From: Jejubacter calystegiae
GTDB lineage: Bacteria > Pseudomonadota > Gammaproteobacteria > Enterobacterales > Enterobacteriaceae
Direction of reading: 5' to 3'
Assembly (NCBI RefSeq): GCF_005671395.1
Contig: NZ_CP040428.1
Span: forward strand, 4,092,001-4,156,000
DNA: 64,000 nt
Shown here: positions 47,014 to 57,117 of the stretch, in pieces
Layout of the letters: every line of letters starts with the position of its first letter
How positions within the stretch are numbered: the first letter of the stretch is position 1
Made by a program: the position numbers and the translations under genes
The notes under the pieces: generated by a model
What the model was told of the DNA's origin: nothing
The model's database searches: none
The model's input: the letters and a program-made list of their open reading frames with translations, nothing else

Positions 47014-47046
47014 GCGCCCCGCTTCCCGAGACGGAAGCAGGCCAGT

Positions 47047-47131
<85 letters not shown>

Positions 47132-47293
47132 TCATTCGCTGTAGTGATACAGCAAACTGGCAGGTAAGGTTAGTTAGAATATCTGTCGGCAAGGGTGAGG
47201 AGCGAAGCGACGAATAATCCTTCCTCATCCCCTCTTCTCTCACTGTTTACACAGTGAAGCGGCGTTAAAGCCACAACAATTTGATTTGCCCCT
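47132..47293 (+). other. Spacer of the tRNA-Tyr operon
   Basis: A 162-base spacer separates the identical tRNA-Tyr genes, somewhat shorter than the E. coli tyrTV spacer. It contains an imperfect GGGTGAGGA...TCATCCC pairing but no coding gene. Confidence 0.7.
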
Positions 47294-47378
<85 letters not shown>

Positions 47379-47703
47379 TCACTTTATGTTCCTCCGTATT
47401 GAATCCCACAGTCAGTTTTCCCATAGTGCGTAAACACAGGAAAGGACGAGAACCTTCGACTAAGGTTCGACTCGAGCGTAAGCGAGAGAACTCTTCGTTA
47501 TTGATTCCCGAACCTCCCCCGTCTTTCTGGCATAGCCCAGCGTTCGTCATTTGATTTTTCAGGCATGGATTCCTTCGACCATGCAAAATGCAGCATGCTG
47601 TCGCTGTTCTCCCTGATATCGCATCACAGCCTGTTCTCTGCATACTCGATACTGTGTGTATAATGTGTACAGTCAACCTGTCGGTCAGCGGCAGGGAGGC
47701 AGA
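47379..47703. other. Region between tyrV and hicA
   Basis: These 325 bases hold no gene. A GAACCTT-CGACT-AAGGTTC hairpin lies at 47450-47468. In E. coli this position carries the rtT repeat and tpr; neither is recognisable here. A TATAAT at 47659-47664, next to TGTACA, is the likely hicAB promoter and operator zone. Confidence 0.55.
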
Positions 47704-47889
47704 GTGAAAAGCGCGGAACTTATCAAACGACTGGAGAAAAACGGTTGGATTCTTGAACGAATAAAAGGTAGCCATCATCAGTTCTCCCATCCGGACTTTT
47801 CGATCGTTATCACGGTTCCGCATCCACGCAAAGATATGAAACCGGGAACGCTTCATCAAATTCTGAAGAGCGCGAAACTTAAGGAGTAA
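47704..47889 (+). CDS. hicA: HicA mRNA-interferase toxin
   Basis: A 61-residue dsRBD-fold toxin of the HicA family that cleaves messenger RNA. KSAELIKRLEKNGWILERIKG leads to the catalytic His in GSHHQF, and the C-terminus TLHQILKSAKL is typical. It starts at GTG (47704) behind GGGAGG; the frame is open to 47656 across the promoter and is not used from there. It lies two bases before hicB, the toxin-first order usual for this type II system. Confidence 0.95.
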   Translation: MKSAELIKRLEKNGWILERIKGSHHQFSHPDFSIVITVPHPRKDMKPGTLHQILKSAKLKE

Positions 47890-47891
47890 CC

Positions 47892-48305
47892 ATGCTCTAC
47901 CCTGCTTTCATTGAAGTCGATACTGACGGTACAGCCAGCGGCTGGTTTCCGGACGTTCCGGGGTGTACCTTCGCCGGTGATACCATCGAAGACGCTTTTA
48001 TCGATGCACGCAGCGCTATAGAAGCACACTTTGAGCTGCTGAGTGAAAAAGAGCGAGAAATACCAACGCCGCATCGCATTGAAGAGCATGCTAACGCGAA
48101 GGGCAGCGACGGCCTGAATGGTCGCTGGCTCTACATTGATATCAATATGGATAAATTTGACGGACGCGCTGAGCGTATCAATATTACGCTTCCGCACCGG
48201 CTACTTGAGCGCATAGACGCCACCGTTAAACAGCAGCCTGAGTACGGTAGCCGCAGCGCTTTTCTGGCCGCGGCCGCACGCGAAGAACTTCTTAAAAACC
48301 GTTAA
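47892..48305 (+). CDS. hicB: HicB antitoxin
   Basis: A 137-residue antitoxin. The N-terminal RNase-H-like domain (about 1-65: YPAFIEVDTDGTASGWFPDVPGC) masks HicA. The C-terminal part (about 90-137: RINITLPHRLLERIDATVK) is a ribbon-helix-helix DNA-binding domain that should repress the hicAB promoter. It is intact and in frame with a clear AAGGAG ribosome binding site that overlaps the hicA end. A bidirectional terminator follows. Confidence 0.95.
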   Translation: MLYPAFIEVDTDGTASGWFPDVPGCTFAGDTIEDAFIDARSAIEAHFELLSEKEREIPTPHRIEEHANAKGSDGLNGRWLYIDINMDKFDGRAERINITLPHRLLERIDATVKQQPEYGSRSAFLAAAAREELLKNR

Positions 48306-48309
48306 AAAA

Positions 48310-48329
48310 AACCCTGCCGGAGCAGGGTT
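48310..48329. terminator. Terminator shared by hicB and narI
   Basis: The stem AACCCTGC-CGGA-GCAGGGTT is preceded by a run of A residues, giving a T run on the minus strand. It strongly ends the nar operon and probably also hicAB. Confidence 0.9.
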
Positions 48330-48349
48330 CCCGTGACAGGTAGCGGATA

Positions 48350-49027
48350 TCAGCGACGGGCGCGAACTACCTGATATTTGCGGGTCAGGTACTCCACCGG
48401 CGCGCTCCAGATATGCACCAGGCGGCTGAACGGGAACAGCACAAACAGCGTCATCCCCAGCACCAGGTGAATGCGGAATATCGGGGCCACGCCGTCCAGA
48501 TGGGCGGAAGCGCCACCGTGGAAGGTCACCACCGACTGCGCCCAGCCCACCAACTTCATCATCTCGGAGCCATCCATATGCTGGGCGGAGAACGGGATAG
48601 TCAGCAGACCCAGCGCGCACTGAATCATCAGCAAGCTCAGGATCAGAATATCTGCCGCGGTAGAGGTCGCGCGAATACGCGGGTTGAACAGACGGCGTTT
48701 CAGCAGCATCAGTCCCCCAACCAGCGTCATCACGCCACACAGACCACCGGCAATCATCGCCAGCTTCTGCTTCACATCGATGGGCAGGAACGCCTCGTAC
48801 ATCCAGTGCGGCGTCAGCATGCCAAAGGCATGACCGAAAAAGATACCCAGAATCCCCAGGTGGAACAGGTTCGAGGCCATATTCATGCCCTTTTTATCCA
48901 GCATCTGGCTGGATGACGCACGCCAGGTGTACTGGCCATAGTCATAACGCAGCCAGCTACCGACCAGAAACACCGTCCCGGCGATATAGGGGTAGATATC
49001 GAAGAAGAACATATTCAGGAAGTGCAT
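48350..49027 (-). CDS. narI: Respiratory nitrate reductase A gamma subunit
   Basis: A 225-residue, five-helix membrane cytochrome b that anchors NarGH and takes electrons from quinol. The hydrophobic start is [20 protein letters not shown], and histidines in the helices ([30 protein letters not shown]) ligate two hemes. Length equals the E. coli subunit. Its ATG overlaps the narJ stop by one base. It is the last gene of narGHJI. Confidence 0.97.
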   Translation of the reverse strand: MHFLNMFFFDIYPYIAGTVFLVGSWLRYDYGQYTWRASSSQMLDKKGMNMASNLFHLGILGIFFGHAFGMLTPHWMYEAFLPIDVKQKLAMIAGGLCGVMTLVGGLMLLKRRLFNPRIRATSTAADILILSLLMIQCALGLLTIPFSAQHMDGSEMMKLVGWAQSVVTFHGGASAHLDGVAPIFRIHLVLGMTLFVLFPFSRLVHIWSAPVEYLTRKYQVVRARR

Positions 49028-49737
49028 TATTGCTGTCCCCCGGTAGAGATATTCAGATATTGCGGCGCCACTGCGCCAGCAAAGCGACGCTGGTGCTCGG
49101 AGATTTCAGAGTCGCCGCAGCCGCTGTCCGCGAAGAATTTCACCTGCTCCTCCTCCCAGACCGCGTCCAGGGCCTGGGTGGTATCGTCGCGCGCTTCATC
49201 GGCGATCTGTTTACCAACCTGGGCCACATCGACCTGGCTTTCACTGAGCGACAGCAGCAGATCGAACAGCAACGCATAGCGGCTGTCCCGTTTCTTCAGT
49301 CTGGCGCTCAGCAGCGCCAGAATTGGCGCAATATCGCCCAGACCGGCACGCGCCTCCTGCTCCGGCAACTGCGCCAGATACTCCAGATAGAGCGGCAGAT
49401 GATCCGGCAGTTCGTGGCTGTCGAGCTGCAGACCGATCCTCTGGTACTGCGCCATCAGATCGACCATGGCCTGACCGCGGTCGCGGGACTCGCCATGCAC
49501 GTGTTCAAACAGCAGCAGCGAGGTAGCACGGCCGCGATCGAACAGCTCGCCGTAAGCGGCCTGGACATCCAGCAGATCCCGGTCCAGCAGATCGCGCAGG
49601 AAGATGCCCAGCGCCTGGGCATCGTTCTGGTTCAGCGCCTGAGCATCGCTGATGGCGGAAAACAGCTCCTGCTGATGCTCAACCAGCGCCGCGTCCGGGT
49701 ACTCCAGCAGACGGGAGATAATCACCAGTTCAATCAT
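49027..49737 (-). CDS. narJ: Nitrate reductase chaperone NarJ
   Basis: A 236-residue TorD/DmsD-family chaperone that binds NarG and helps insert the molybdenum cofactor and an iron-sulphur cluster before membrane docking. It is all-helical, with the conserved [19 protein letters not shown] segment in the middle. It overlaps narH by eight bases and narI by one. It is not part of the final enzyme. Confidence 0.96.
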   Translation of the reverse strand: MIELVIISRLLEYPDAALVEHQQELFSAISDAQALNQNDAQALGIFLRDLLDRDLLDVQAAYGELFDRGRATSLLLFEHVHGESRDRGQAMVDLMAQYQRIGLQLDSHELPDHLPLYLEYLAQLPEQEARAGLGDIAPILALLSARLKKRDSRYALLFDLLLSLSESQVDVAQVGKQIADEARDDTTQALDAVWEEEQVKFFADSGCGDSEISEHQRRFAGAVAPQYLNISTGGQQ

Positions 49738-51265
49738 TAGCGTTACTCCGGGTAGTCACATCAATGGCATCGATACGGCGGCTGTTGAACAGATTGAATT
49801 TGGTGTCCGAACCGTGGCAACCGTCGCCGAAGCTGAAACCACAGCCGCTCTTCTCGGGGAAGGCGTCATGGGCCAGTTCGCGGTGGCTGGTCGGCACCAC
49901 AAAGCGATCTTCATAGTTGGCGATAGCCAGATAGCGGTACATCTCCTGCGCCTGAGCTTCGGTAAGGCCCACCTCTTCCAGCGCCCGGGTGTCGCTCACG
50001 CCATCCACGGTCTCACTGCGCTTGTAGTGGCGCATCGCCAGCATCCGTTTCAGGGCCAGCAGTACCGGCTGGGTATCGCCAGCGGTCAGCAGGTTCGCCA
50101 GGTACTGTACCGGAATACGCAGGCTTTCCACGTCCGGCAGAATGCCGCTATGCGGCAGTTCGCCCGCGTCGGCCGCAGACTGAATCGGCGACAGAGGCGG
50201 CACATACCAGACCATCGGCAGAGTGCGGTATTCCGGGTGCAGCGGCAGCGCCAGCTTCCAGTCCATCGCCATTTTGTAAACCGGCGACTGCTGAGCCGCG
50301 TCGATAACGCTCTGGGGAATGCCGTCTTTCAGGGCCTGTTCAATGACTTTCGGATCGTTCGGATCCAAGAAGACATCCAACTGACGCTGGTAGAGATCCT
50401 GTTCGCTCTCGGTGCTGGCTGCCTGTTCAATCGCATCCGCATCATAGAGCAGCACGCCCAGGTAGCGGATACGCCCCACGCAGGTTTCGGAGCAAACGGT
50501 CGGCATACCCGCTTCGATACGCGGGTAGCAGAAGATGCACTTCTCGGACTTGCCGCTCTTCCAGTTGAAGTAGATTTTCTTGTACGGGCAGCCGGTAATG
50601 CACATCCGCCAGCCGCGGCACTTATCCTGGTCGATCAGCACGATGCCGTCTTCTTCACGCTTATAGATGGCGCCGCTCGGGCAGGTGGCGACACAGGCCG
50701 GGTTAAGGCAGTGTTCGCACAGGCGCGGCAGATACATCATAAAGGTGTTTTCGAACTGGCCGTACATCGCTTTCTGCATGTTTTCGAAGTTCTGATCCTG
50801 GCTGCGTTTTTCGAACTCGCCGCCCAGGATCTCTTCCCAGTTGGGACCCGCTTCGATTTTGTTCATCCGCTTGCCGGTAATCAGCGAGCGCGGACGGGCG
50901 ATAGGCTGATGCTTGCCTTCCGGCGCGTTATGCAGATGCTGATAGTCGTAGTCAAACGGCTCATAGTAGTCATCGATGCCCGGCAGATGCGGGTTGGCGA
51001 AGATCTTGCCCAGCAGCATGCCGCGGCCGCCCATGCGCGGCTGCAGCTTACCGTTGATTTTACGGATCCAGCCGCCCTTCCATTTTTCCTGATTTTCCCA
51101 GTCATTGGGGAAGCCGACGCCGGGTTTACTTTCAACGTTATTGAACCAGGCGTACTCCATTCCCTCACGGCTGGTCCAGACGTTTTTACAGGTTACCGAA
51201 CAGGTGTGGCAGCCGATGCACTTATCCAGATTCAGCACCATGCCGACTTGTGAACGAATCTTCAT
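49730..51265 (-). CDS. narH: Respiratory nitrate reductase A beta subunit
   Basis: A 511-residue electron-transfer subunit with four iron-sulphur clusters. Cysteine groups appear in order: CIGCHTCSVTCKNVW at the N-terminus, CEHCLNPACVATCPSG, CRGWRMCITGCPYKK (the Trp replacing a Cys makes this the 3Fe-4S site) and CIFCYPRIEAGMPTVC. Length is one residue different from E. coli. The ATG at 51265 overlaps the narG stop (ATGA). Confidence 0.98.
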   Translation of the reverse strand: MKIRSQVGMVLNLDKCIGCHTCSVTCKNVWTSREGMEYAWFNNVESKPGVGFPNDWENQEKWKGGWIRKINGKLQPRMGGRGMLLGKIFANPHLPGIDDYYEPFDYDYQHLHNAPEGKHQPIARPRSLITGKRMNKIEAGPNWEEILGGEFEKRSQDQNFENMQKAMYGQFENTFMMYLPRLCEHCLNPACVATCPSGAIYKREEDGIVLIDQDKCRGWRMCITGCPYKKIYFNWKSGKSEKCIFCYPRIEAGMPTVCSETCVGRIRYLGVLLYDADAIEQAASTESEQDLYQRQLDVFLDPNDPKVIEQALKDGIPQSVIDAAQQSPVYKMAMDWKLALPLHPEYRTLPMVWYVPPLSPIQSAADAGELPHSGILPDVESLRIPVQYLANLLTAGDTQPVLLALKRMLAMRHYKRSETVDGVSDTRALEEVGLTEAQAQEMYRYLAIANYEDRFVVPTSHRELAHDAFPEKSGCGFSFGDGCHGSDTKFNLFNSRRIDAIDVTTRSNAND

Positions 51266-54200
51266 TTTGCGCTCTCCTGTTTCTGGTCGTTACCTTCACC
51301 ATCCAACCAGTCAATATTTTTCATCTTACGAACCACCACGAACTCATCACGGTTAGAGCCTACGGTGCCGTAATAGTTAAAGCCGTAAGCCAACTGGGCA
51401 TAGCCGCCGATCATATGGGTCGGTTTCGGGCTGATGCGGGTGACCGAGTTATGGATACCGCCGCGCTGGCCGGTAATTTCCGAGCCCGGAATATTCACGA
51501 TGCGCTCCTGGGCGTGGTACATCATGGTCATCCCGGACGGCACGCGCTGGCTCACCACGGCACGAGCCGTCAGGGCGCCGTTGCTGTTAAACACTTCGAT
51601 CCAGTCGTTATCGGCAATACCCAGCTCTTTGGCGTCCACTTCGCTCATCCAGACAATCGGACCGCCGCGTGACAGGGTCAGCATCAGCAGGTTGTCGCTG
51701 TAGGTGGAGTGGATACCCCACTTCTGGTGCGGCGTCAGGAAGTTCAGCGCCTTTTCCGGGTTGCCATTGGATTTCGTGCCCATCACCGCTTTCACCGAAC
51801 GGGTGTCGATAGGCGGACGGTAAACCAGCAGGCTTTCACCGAAATCACGCATCCACTGATGATCCTGATACAGCTGCTGACGACCGGAGAGGGTGCGCCA
51901 CGGAATCAGTTCGTGAACGTTGGTGTAGCCCGCGTTATAGGAGACATGCTCATCTTCCAGACCTGACCAGGTGGGGCTGGAGATAATCTTGCGCGGCTGG
52001 GCCTGAATATCGCGGAAGCGAATCTTCTCGTCTTCTTTGTTCAGTGCCAGATGGGTATGGTCGCGACCGGTAAACTCGCTAAGCGCCGCCCAGGCTTTCA
52101 CCGCCACCTGACCGTTGGTTTCCGGCGCCAGGGTCAGAATCATCTCTGCAGCGTCAATAGCGCTGTTCAACATCGGCTGCCCTTTGGCCGGACCTTCCGC
52201 CTTCTGGTAGTTGAGCTTACGCAGCAGATCCATTTCGCTCTGGGTGTTCCAGGCGATCCCCTTACCGCCGTTACCCACCGTCTCGAGCAGCGGGCCGATA
52301 GAGGTAAAGCGTTCGTAAGTGGCCGGATAGTCGCGTTCCACCACCATCAGGTGCGGCGCGGTCTTGCCCGGAATCAAGTCGCATTCGCCTTTCTTCCAGT
52401 CTTTTACCTCCAGCGGCTGCGCCAGTTCGGCGGCAGAGTCATGCTGAATCGGCAGCGTGACCACATCGGTCTCCTGACCCAGATGACCTTCACAGACCTC
52501 AGAGAATTTCTTCGCAATGCCTTTATAAATCTCCCAGTCGCTCTTCGATTCCCAGGCGGGATCGACGGCGGCGGAAAGCGGGTGAATAAACGGATGCATA
52601 TCCGAAGTATTCATATCGTCTTTCTCATACCAGGTGGCGGTCGGCAGCACGATATCGGAGTACAGGCAGGTACTGGACAGACGGAAGTCGAGGGTGACCA
52701 CCAGATCCAGTTTGCCTTCCAGGCCGTTATCAACCCATTCCGCCTCTTCCGGCATCACGCCGCCCTGCGCTCCCAGGTCCTTACCCTGAATGCCGTTTTC
52801 GGTACCCAGCAGGTACTTCAGCATATACTCATGGCCCTTACCGGAAGAGCCCAGCAGGTTAGAACGCCAGATAAACAGGTTACGCGGGTGGTTAGTTCCG
52901 CTGTCAGGCTGTTCAGCCGCGAAACGGATATCCCCGGTTTTCAGCGCCTTAACGGTGTAATCCGCCGGACTCATGCCCGCCGCATCCGCCGCCGCTTTAA
53001 TGGTCAGCGGGTTGGTGTTGAGCTGCGGCGCGGACGGCAGCCAGCCCATACGTTCGGCGCGCACGTTAAAGTCAATCAGGCTACCGCTGTAGCGGGACTT
53101 ATCCGCCATCGGCGACAGCAGTTCCTGCGCGGTCAGGGACTCATAGCGCCACTGGCTGGAGTGGTTGTAAAAGAACGACGTGCTGTTCATATGGCGCGGC
53201 GGACGCTGCCAGTCCAGGGCAAACGCCAGCGGCTGCCAGCCGGTCTGGGGACGCAGTTTTTCCTGGCCCACGTAGTGCGCCCAACCGCCGCCGCTCTGGC
53301 CGATACAGCCGCAGAAGATCAGCATATTGATCAGGCCACGGTAGTTCATATCCATGTGATACCAGTGGTTCAGACCGGCGCCAACGATAATCATGGAACG
53401 ACCGTGGGTCTTATTGGCGTTATCGGCGAATTCACGGGCGGTACGGATAATTTGCTGGCGCGGTACGCCGGTAATCTGCTCGGCCCAGGCCGGGGTGTAG
53501 GCCTTAACATCGTCGTAGCTGGTGGCGCAATTGGCGTCTTCCAGCCCGCGATCCAGACCATAGTTGGCCATGGTCAGGTCGTAAACGGTGGTGACCAGCG
53601 CGCTGGTGCCATCGGCCAGCTGCAGGCGTTTCACCGGCAGTTTATGCAGCAGGATATTTTGCAGTTCGACCCGGTTAAAGTTTTCATTACCCTCGGCGCC
53701 AAAGTACGGGAAGCCTACTTCGGCCACCTCGTCGTGGCTGCCCAGCAGGCTCAGGCGCAGGGTGGTTTCGTCACCGGAGGTGCCATCGCGCTGCTCCAGG
53801 TTCCATTTACCCTTCTCACCCCAGCGGAAACCGATAGAGCCGTTCGGCGCCACCAGCTCGCCTTTCGCGTCGTCGCAGGCTACGGTTTTCCACTCAGGGT
53901 TATTTTCCTGGCCCAGAGAGTCCACCAGGTCGGCGGCACGCAGCATACGGCCCGCGGCATAGTAACCGTCGCGCTCTTCCAGCATCACCAGCATCGGCAT
54001 ATCGGTGTAGCGGCGCACGTAGTCGGTGAAGTACTGGCTCGGGTTATCCAGGTGGAACTCGCGCAGCATCACGTGGCCCATCGCCAGCGCCATGGCGCTG
54101 TCGGTGCCCTGCTTCGGCGCCAGCCACAGATCGCACAGCTTGGCGATTTCCGCGTAGTCCGGGGTCACTGCAACCGTTTTGGTCCCTTTGTAACGCACTT

Positions 54201-55008
54201 CGGTGAAGAAATGGGCGTCAGGGGTACGGGTCTGAGGCACGTTAGAGCCCCAGGCGATAATGTAGCTGGAGTTGTACCAGTCAGCGGATTCCGGTACGTC
54301 GGTCTGCTCGCCCCAGGTCATCGGTGAAGCCGGCGGCAGGTCGCAGTACCAGTCGTAGAAGCTCAGGCAGGCGCCGCCAATCAGCGACAGATAACGGGCG
54401 CCGGAGGCGTAGGAAACCATGGACATTGCCGGAATCGGCGAGAAACCGGCAACGCGGTCAGGGCCGTAGTTTTTAACAGTCCAGACGTTAGCGGCAGCGA
54501 TAATTTCATTCACTTCCTGCCAGGAGGAGCGGACAAAACCGCCGCGGCCACGGGCCTGTTTATAGCGTTTGGCGTTCTCTTTGTCCGCCATAATGGACGC
54601 CCAGGCCTCGACTGGATCGCTGTTGCGCGTTTTTGCTTCGCGCCACAGCTTCATCAGGTGCTTGCGCATCAGGGGATATTTCAGGCGGTTGGCGCTGTAG
54701 AGGTACCAGGAGTAGCTGGCGCCGCGCGGACAGCCGCGGGGCTCATGGTTGGGCATATCCGGGCGGGTACGTGGGTAGTCGGTCTGCTGAGTTTCCCAGG
54801 TCACCAGACCGTTTTTAACGTAGATCTTCCAGCTGCAGGAGCCGGTACAGTTTACGCCGTGGGTTGAACGCACAATTTTATCGTGCTGCCAGCGCTGGCG
54901 GTAACCCTCTTCCCAGTCCCTGTTGGTATTCAGCAGTTGACCGTGACCGTCGGCAAAGGTTTCGCCCTTCTGTTTGAAGTAACGAAACCGGTCAAGAAAT
55001 TTGCTCAT
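51262..55008 (-). CDS. narG: Respiratory nitrate reductase A alpha (catalytic) subunit
   Basis: A 1248-residue molybdenum-bis-MGD subunit that reduces nitrate on the cytoplasmic face. The N-terminus MSKFLDRFRYFKQKGETFAD has the twin-Arg remnant typical of NarG. The FS0 ligands are in the HGVNCTGSCSWK region with a later CPRG Cys, and the Mo-ligand Asp lies in the YCDLPPASP segment. It is nearly identical to the E. coli protein along its length. The start at 55008 has GGAGAATCCC upstream. It is the first gene of narGHJI. Confidence 0.99.
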   Translation of the reverse strand: MSKFLDRFRYFKQKGETFADGHGQLLNTNRDWEEGYRQRWQHDKIVRSTHGVNCTGSCSWKIYVKNGLVTWETQQTDYPRTRPDMPNHEPRGCPRGASYSWYLYSANRLKYPLMRKHLMKLWREAKTRNSDPVEAWASIMADKENAKRYKQARGRGGFVRSSWQEVNEIIAAANVWTVKNYGPDRVAGFSPIPAMSMVSYASGARYLSLIGGACLSFYDWYCDLPPASPMTWGEQTDVPESADWYNSSYIIAWGSNVPQTRTPDAHFFTEVRYKGTKTVAVTPDYAEIAKLCDLWLAPKQGTDSAMALAMGHVMLREFHLDNPSQYFTDYVRRYTDMPMLVMLEERDGYYAAGRMLRAADLVDSLGQENNPEWKTVACDDAKGELVAPNGSIGFRWGEKGKWNLEQRDGTSGDETTLRLSLLGSHDEVAEVGFPYFGAEGNENFNRVELQNILLHKLPVKRLQLADGTSALVTTVYDLTMANYGLDRGLEDANCATSYDDVKAYTPAWAEQITGVPRQQIIRTAREFADNANKTHGRSMIIVGAGLNHWYHMDMNYRGLINMLIFCGCIGQSGGGWAHYVGQEKLRPQTGWQPLAFALDWQRPPRHMNSTSFFYNHSSQWRYESLTAQELLSPMADKSRYSGSLIDFNVRAERMGWLPSAPQLNTNPLTIKAAADAAGMSPADYTVKALKTGDIRFAAEQPDSGTNHPRNLFIWRSNLLGSSGKGHEYMLKYLLGTENGIQGKDLGAQGGVMPEEAEWVDNGLEGKLDLVVTLDFRLSSTCLYSDIVLPTATWYEKDDMNTSDMHPFIHPLSAAVDPAWESKSDWEIYKGIAKKFSEVCEGHLGQETDVVTLPIQHDSAAELAQPLEVKDWKKGECDLIPGKTAPHLMVVERDYPATYERFTSIGPLLETVGNGGKGIAWNTQSEMDLLRKLNYQKAEGPAKGQPMLNSAIDAAEMILTLAPETNGQVAVKAWAALSEFTGRDHTHLALNKEDEKIRFRDIQAQPRKIISSPTWSGLEDEHVSYNAGYTNVHELIPWRTLSGRQQLYQDHQWMRDFGESLLVYRPPIDTRSVKAVMGTKSNGNPEKALNFLTPHQKWGIHSTYSDNLLMLTLSRGGPIVWMSEVDAKELGIADNDWIEVFNSNGALTARAVVSQRVPSGMTMMYHAQERIVNIPGSEITGQRGGIHNSVTRISPKPTHMIGGYAQLAYGFNYYGTVGSNRDEFVVVRKMKNIDWLDGEGNDQKQESAK

Positions 55009-55413
55009 CGGGATTCTCCTGATGTGGAGCCTTTGGCTCTTATAAATCGACATTGCTGGATTTGCCGCAACGGTAACGCGCGGAATTGTCAGGAGATTTG
55101 ATAACGATCAACGCGCCAGGGCTTAGGCCATTCCCAGGAGAAAACAGCTACCCCAAAAGTGGCAGAAATAAATATCGCCTAACATAATGTTTTATATGCA
55201 TTATTTTTATAAACCTCGGGGGAGTGATAGAAATAAATCAGTACAGGGGTATTAAGGGGTAGAGAAGACTGGACTCAATCAGCACTAAGCGATTGATGTA
55301 GCAAATAAATTGCATCATTGTAAACACATTGTAATCAGGTACTGGCAAAAAAAAGCGCGGCCCGTCGCCGCGCAAAAGGATAACCCTAAAGGTTAATGCT
55401 TTTTAATCATTGA
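55009..55413 (-). promoter_or_regulatory. narG control region: FNR site and distal NarL heptamers
   Basis: A perfect FNR site, TTGATAACGATCAA, is at 55098-55111, placing a start near 55063 if centred at -41.5. Two NarL heptamers reading TACCCCT on the minus strand lie in tandem at 55245-55251 and 55255-55261, about 190 bases upstream of that start, as in E. coli where NarL acts at about -195 with IHF bending the DNA between. The narK terminator occupies the right end. No gene is present. Confidence 0.9.
55347..55373 (-). terminator. narK terminator
   Basis: The stem GCGCGG-CCCGTCG-CCGCGC (55355-55373) is followed on the minus strand by eight T residues. Confidence 0.9.
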
Positions 55414-56805
55414 TTAACTGGCGCGCTTACGGCCATAGATGGCCCAGGTAATCACCACACACAGAATGTAGAACACCAGGAAGATCTTCATGGCCCCGGC
55501 CGGAGAGCCGGTCATTTCCAGCGAGGTCCCGAAGGCTTTGGGGATAAAGAATCCGCCAATAGCGCCAATGGCCGAAATAAAGCCCAGCGCGGCGGCAGTA
55601 TCGGTGGCTGCCTCACGCATCGCCTCTTCTTCACTACCGCCTGCCGCTTTAACGCGATCCATGGTCAGCTTGCGGAAGATCACCGAAATCATCTGGAAGG
55701 TAGATCCACTACCCAGACCTGCGGTCAGGAACAGCACCAGGAACACGCCAAAGAAGGCCACAAAGTTGCCCCCCTCACCCGCTGTCGGCAGGGTCAAAAA
55801 CAGCGCAGCGCTGAAAATCGCCATCAGGACAAAGTTCACCAGAGTGACCCGGATACCGCCCAGACGGTCGGAGATAACCCCACCGGCAGAGCGCGCCAGT
55901 GCGCCAATCAGCGGACCGAAGAAGGCGTAATGCATCACATCAATCTGCGGGAACTGGGTTTTAGACAGCATCGCGAAACCGGCGGAAAAACCGATAAATG
56001 AACCAAAGGTCGCCAGATACAGCAGGCTCATAATCCACAGGTGACCGCGCTTAAGTACCGGCAACTGTTCGCTCAGGGAAGCCTTCGAGGTCGCCAGATC
56101 GTTCATACCAAACCAGGCCGCCACGGTAAAAATCGCCAGCGGAATCACCCACACCCAGGCGGCATTTTCCAGGAACAAGCGACTACCGTCGCTCTGCATC
56201 ACGCCTTCACCGCCGAACACGGCAAACATCGACAGCGACAGCACCAGGGGGGCGACCAGCTGCATCACGCTCACCCCCATGTTACCCAGACCGCCGTTAA
56301 TACCCAGCGCGCCGCCCTGCTTGCTCTTGGGGAAGAAGAAGCTGATGTTAGCCATGCTCGATGCAAAGTTAGCACCGGCAAAACCGCACAGCAGCGAGAT
56401 AATAATAAAGGTACTAAAGGGCGTGGTCGGATCCTGTACCGCAAAACCCAGACACACGCAGGGAACGATCAGAATACCGGTGCTGAACGCCGTCCAGCGA
56501 CGACCGCCGAATACCGGTACCATAAAAGAGTAAGGTACGCGCAACAGCGCTCCGGAAACCGACGGCAGCGCAGTCAGCATAAACAGCTGGTCGGTGGTAA
56601 AGCTGAAACCGACCTTATTCAGATTCACTGCAACGGCGCTAAACAGCATCCAGACGCAGAAAGCGAGCAGCAGACAGGGTACCGAAATCCACAGGTTACG
56701 GCTGGCCACGCGGTGTCCCGTGCGTTGCCAGAAAGCCGGATCTTCAGGATGCCAGTCGGTAATGGTTGCACCTGACGACCGCTCGGGCAGGGCTGACTGA
56801 GTCAT
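55414..56805 (-). CDS. narK: Nitrate/nitrite transporter NarK
   Basis: A 463-residue major-facilitator protein with 12 membrane helices that exchanges nitrate for nitrite. The nitrate-signature glycine-rich motifs are visible as GFAGANFASSMANISFFFPKSKQGGALGINGGLGNMG and GLGSGSTFQM, split here only for description. Length equals E. coli NarK. It lies between narG and narX with its own FNR/NarL control region. Confidence 0.97.
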   Translation of the reverse strand: MTQSALPERSSGATITDWHPEDPAFWQRTGHRVASRNLWISVPCLLLAFCVWMLFSAVAVNLNKVGFSFTTDQLFMLTALPSVSGALLRVPYSFMVPVFGGRRWTAFSTGILIVPCVCLGFAVQDPTTPFSTFIIISLLCGFAGANFASSMANISFFFPKSKQGGALGINGGLGNMGVSVMQLVAPLVLSLSMFAVFGGEGVMQSDGSRLFLENAAWVWVIPLAIFTVAAWFGMNDLATSKASLSEQLPVLKRGHLWIMSLLYLATFGSFIGFSAGFAMLSKTQFPQIDVMHYAFFGPLIGALARSAGGVISDRLGGIRVTLVNFVLMAIFSAALFLTLPTAGEGGNFVAFFGVFLVLFLTAGLGSGSTFQMISVIFRKLTMDRVKAAGGSEEEAMREAATDTAAALGFISAIGAIGGFFIPKAFGTSLEMTGSPAGAMKIFLVFYILCVVITWAIYGRKRAS

Positions 56806-57117
56806 ATTTACCTCTAAACTTTATGGGATATCTGCCGCCACATTAGGCCGAACAGATGAAGATAAGTTGATGTAAATCAATGGATAATCAGACTTTGCCA
56901 TGAGCAAAAAATGCGCATACCCCAGGGGGAGTACTCCCCGAAAGGCAAAAAAGCGCGATTTTTCACTATGCTGTCCACAGGTGGCAAAAAAGTGCCGACA
57001 TTCCTTACCCCTCTGGCAATTAAGGAGTAATTATTTGGAGGTATGGGTATACTCCGGGGGATGACAGAAAATAGAGCCAATAGCTTCTCCCACGCCTTCC
57101 AACGGAGCCATCCGCTT
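56806..57117. promoter_or_regulatory. narK-narX divergent control region with FNR and NarL sites
   Basis: A perfect FNR site, TTGATGTAAATCAA, lies at 56867-56880, about 62 bases before narK. A NarL 7-2-7 type pair, TACCCCA-GG-GGGAGTA, is at 56918-56933, and further TACTCC elements lie near 56932 and 57050. The layout predicts anaerobic, nitrate-induced narK transcription, with NarL sites placed to influence narX too. Confidence 0.88.

Noticed and set aside
52051-54327. A 758-codon plus-strand open frame
   Set aside because: It is antisense to narG; low-stop complement of a GC-rich, codon-biased gene. The same applies to 49814-51253 (opposite narH) and 9743-11086 (opposite the porin).
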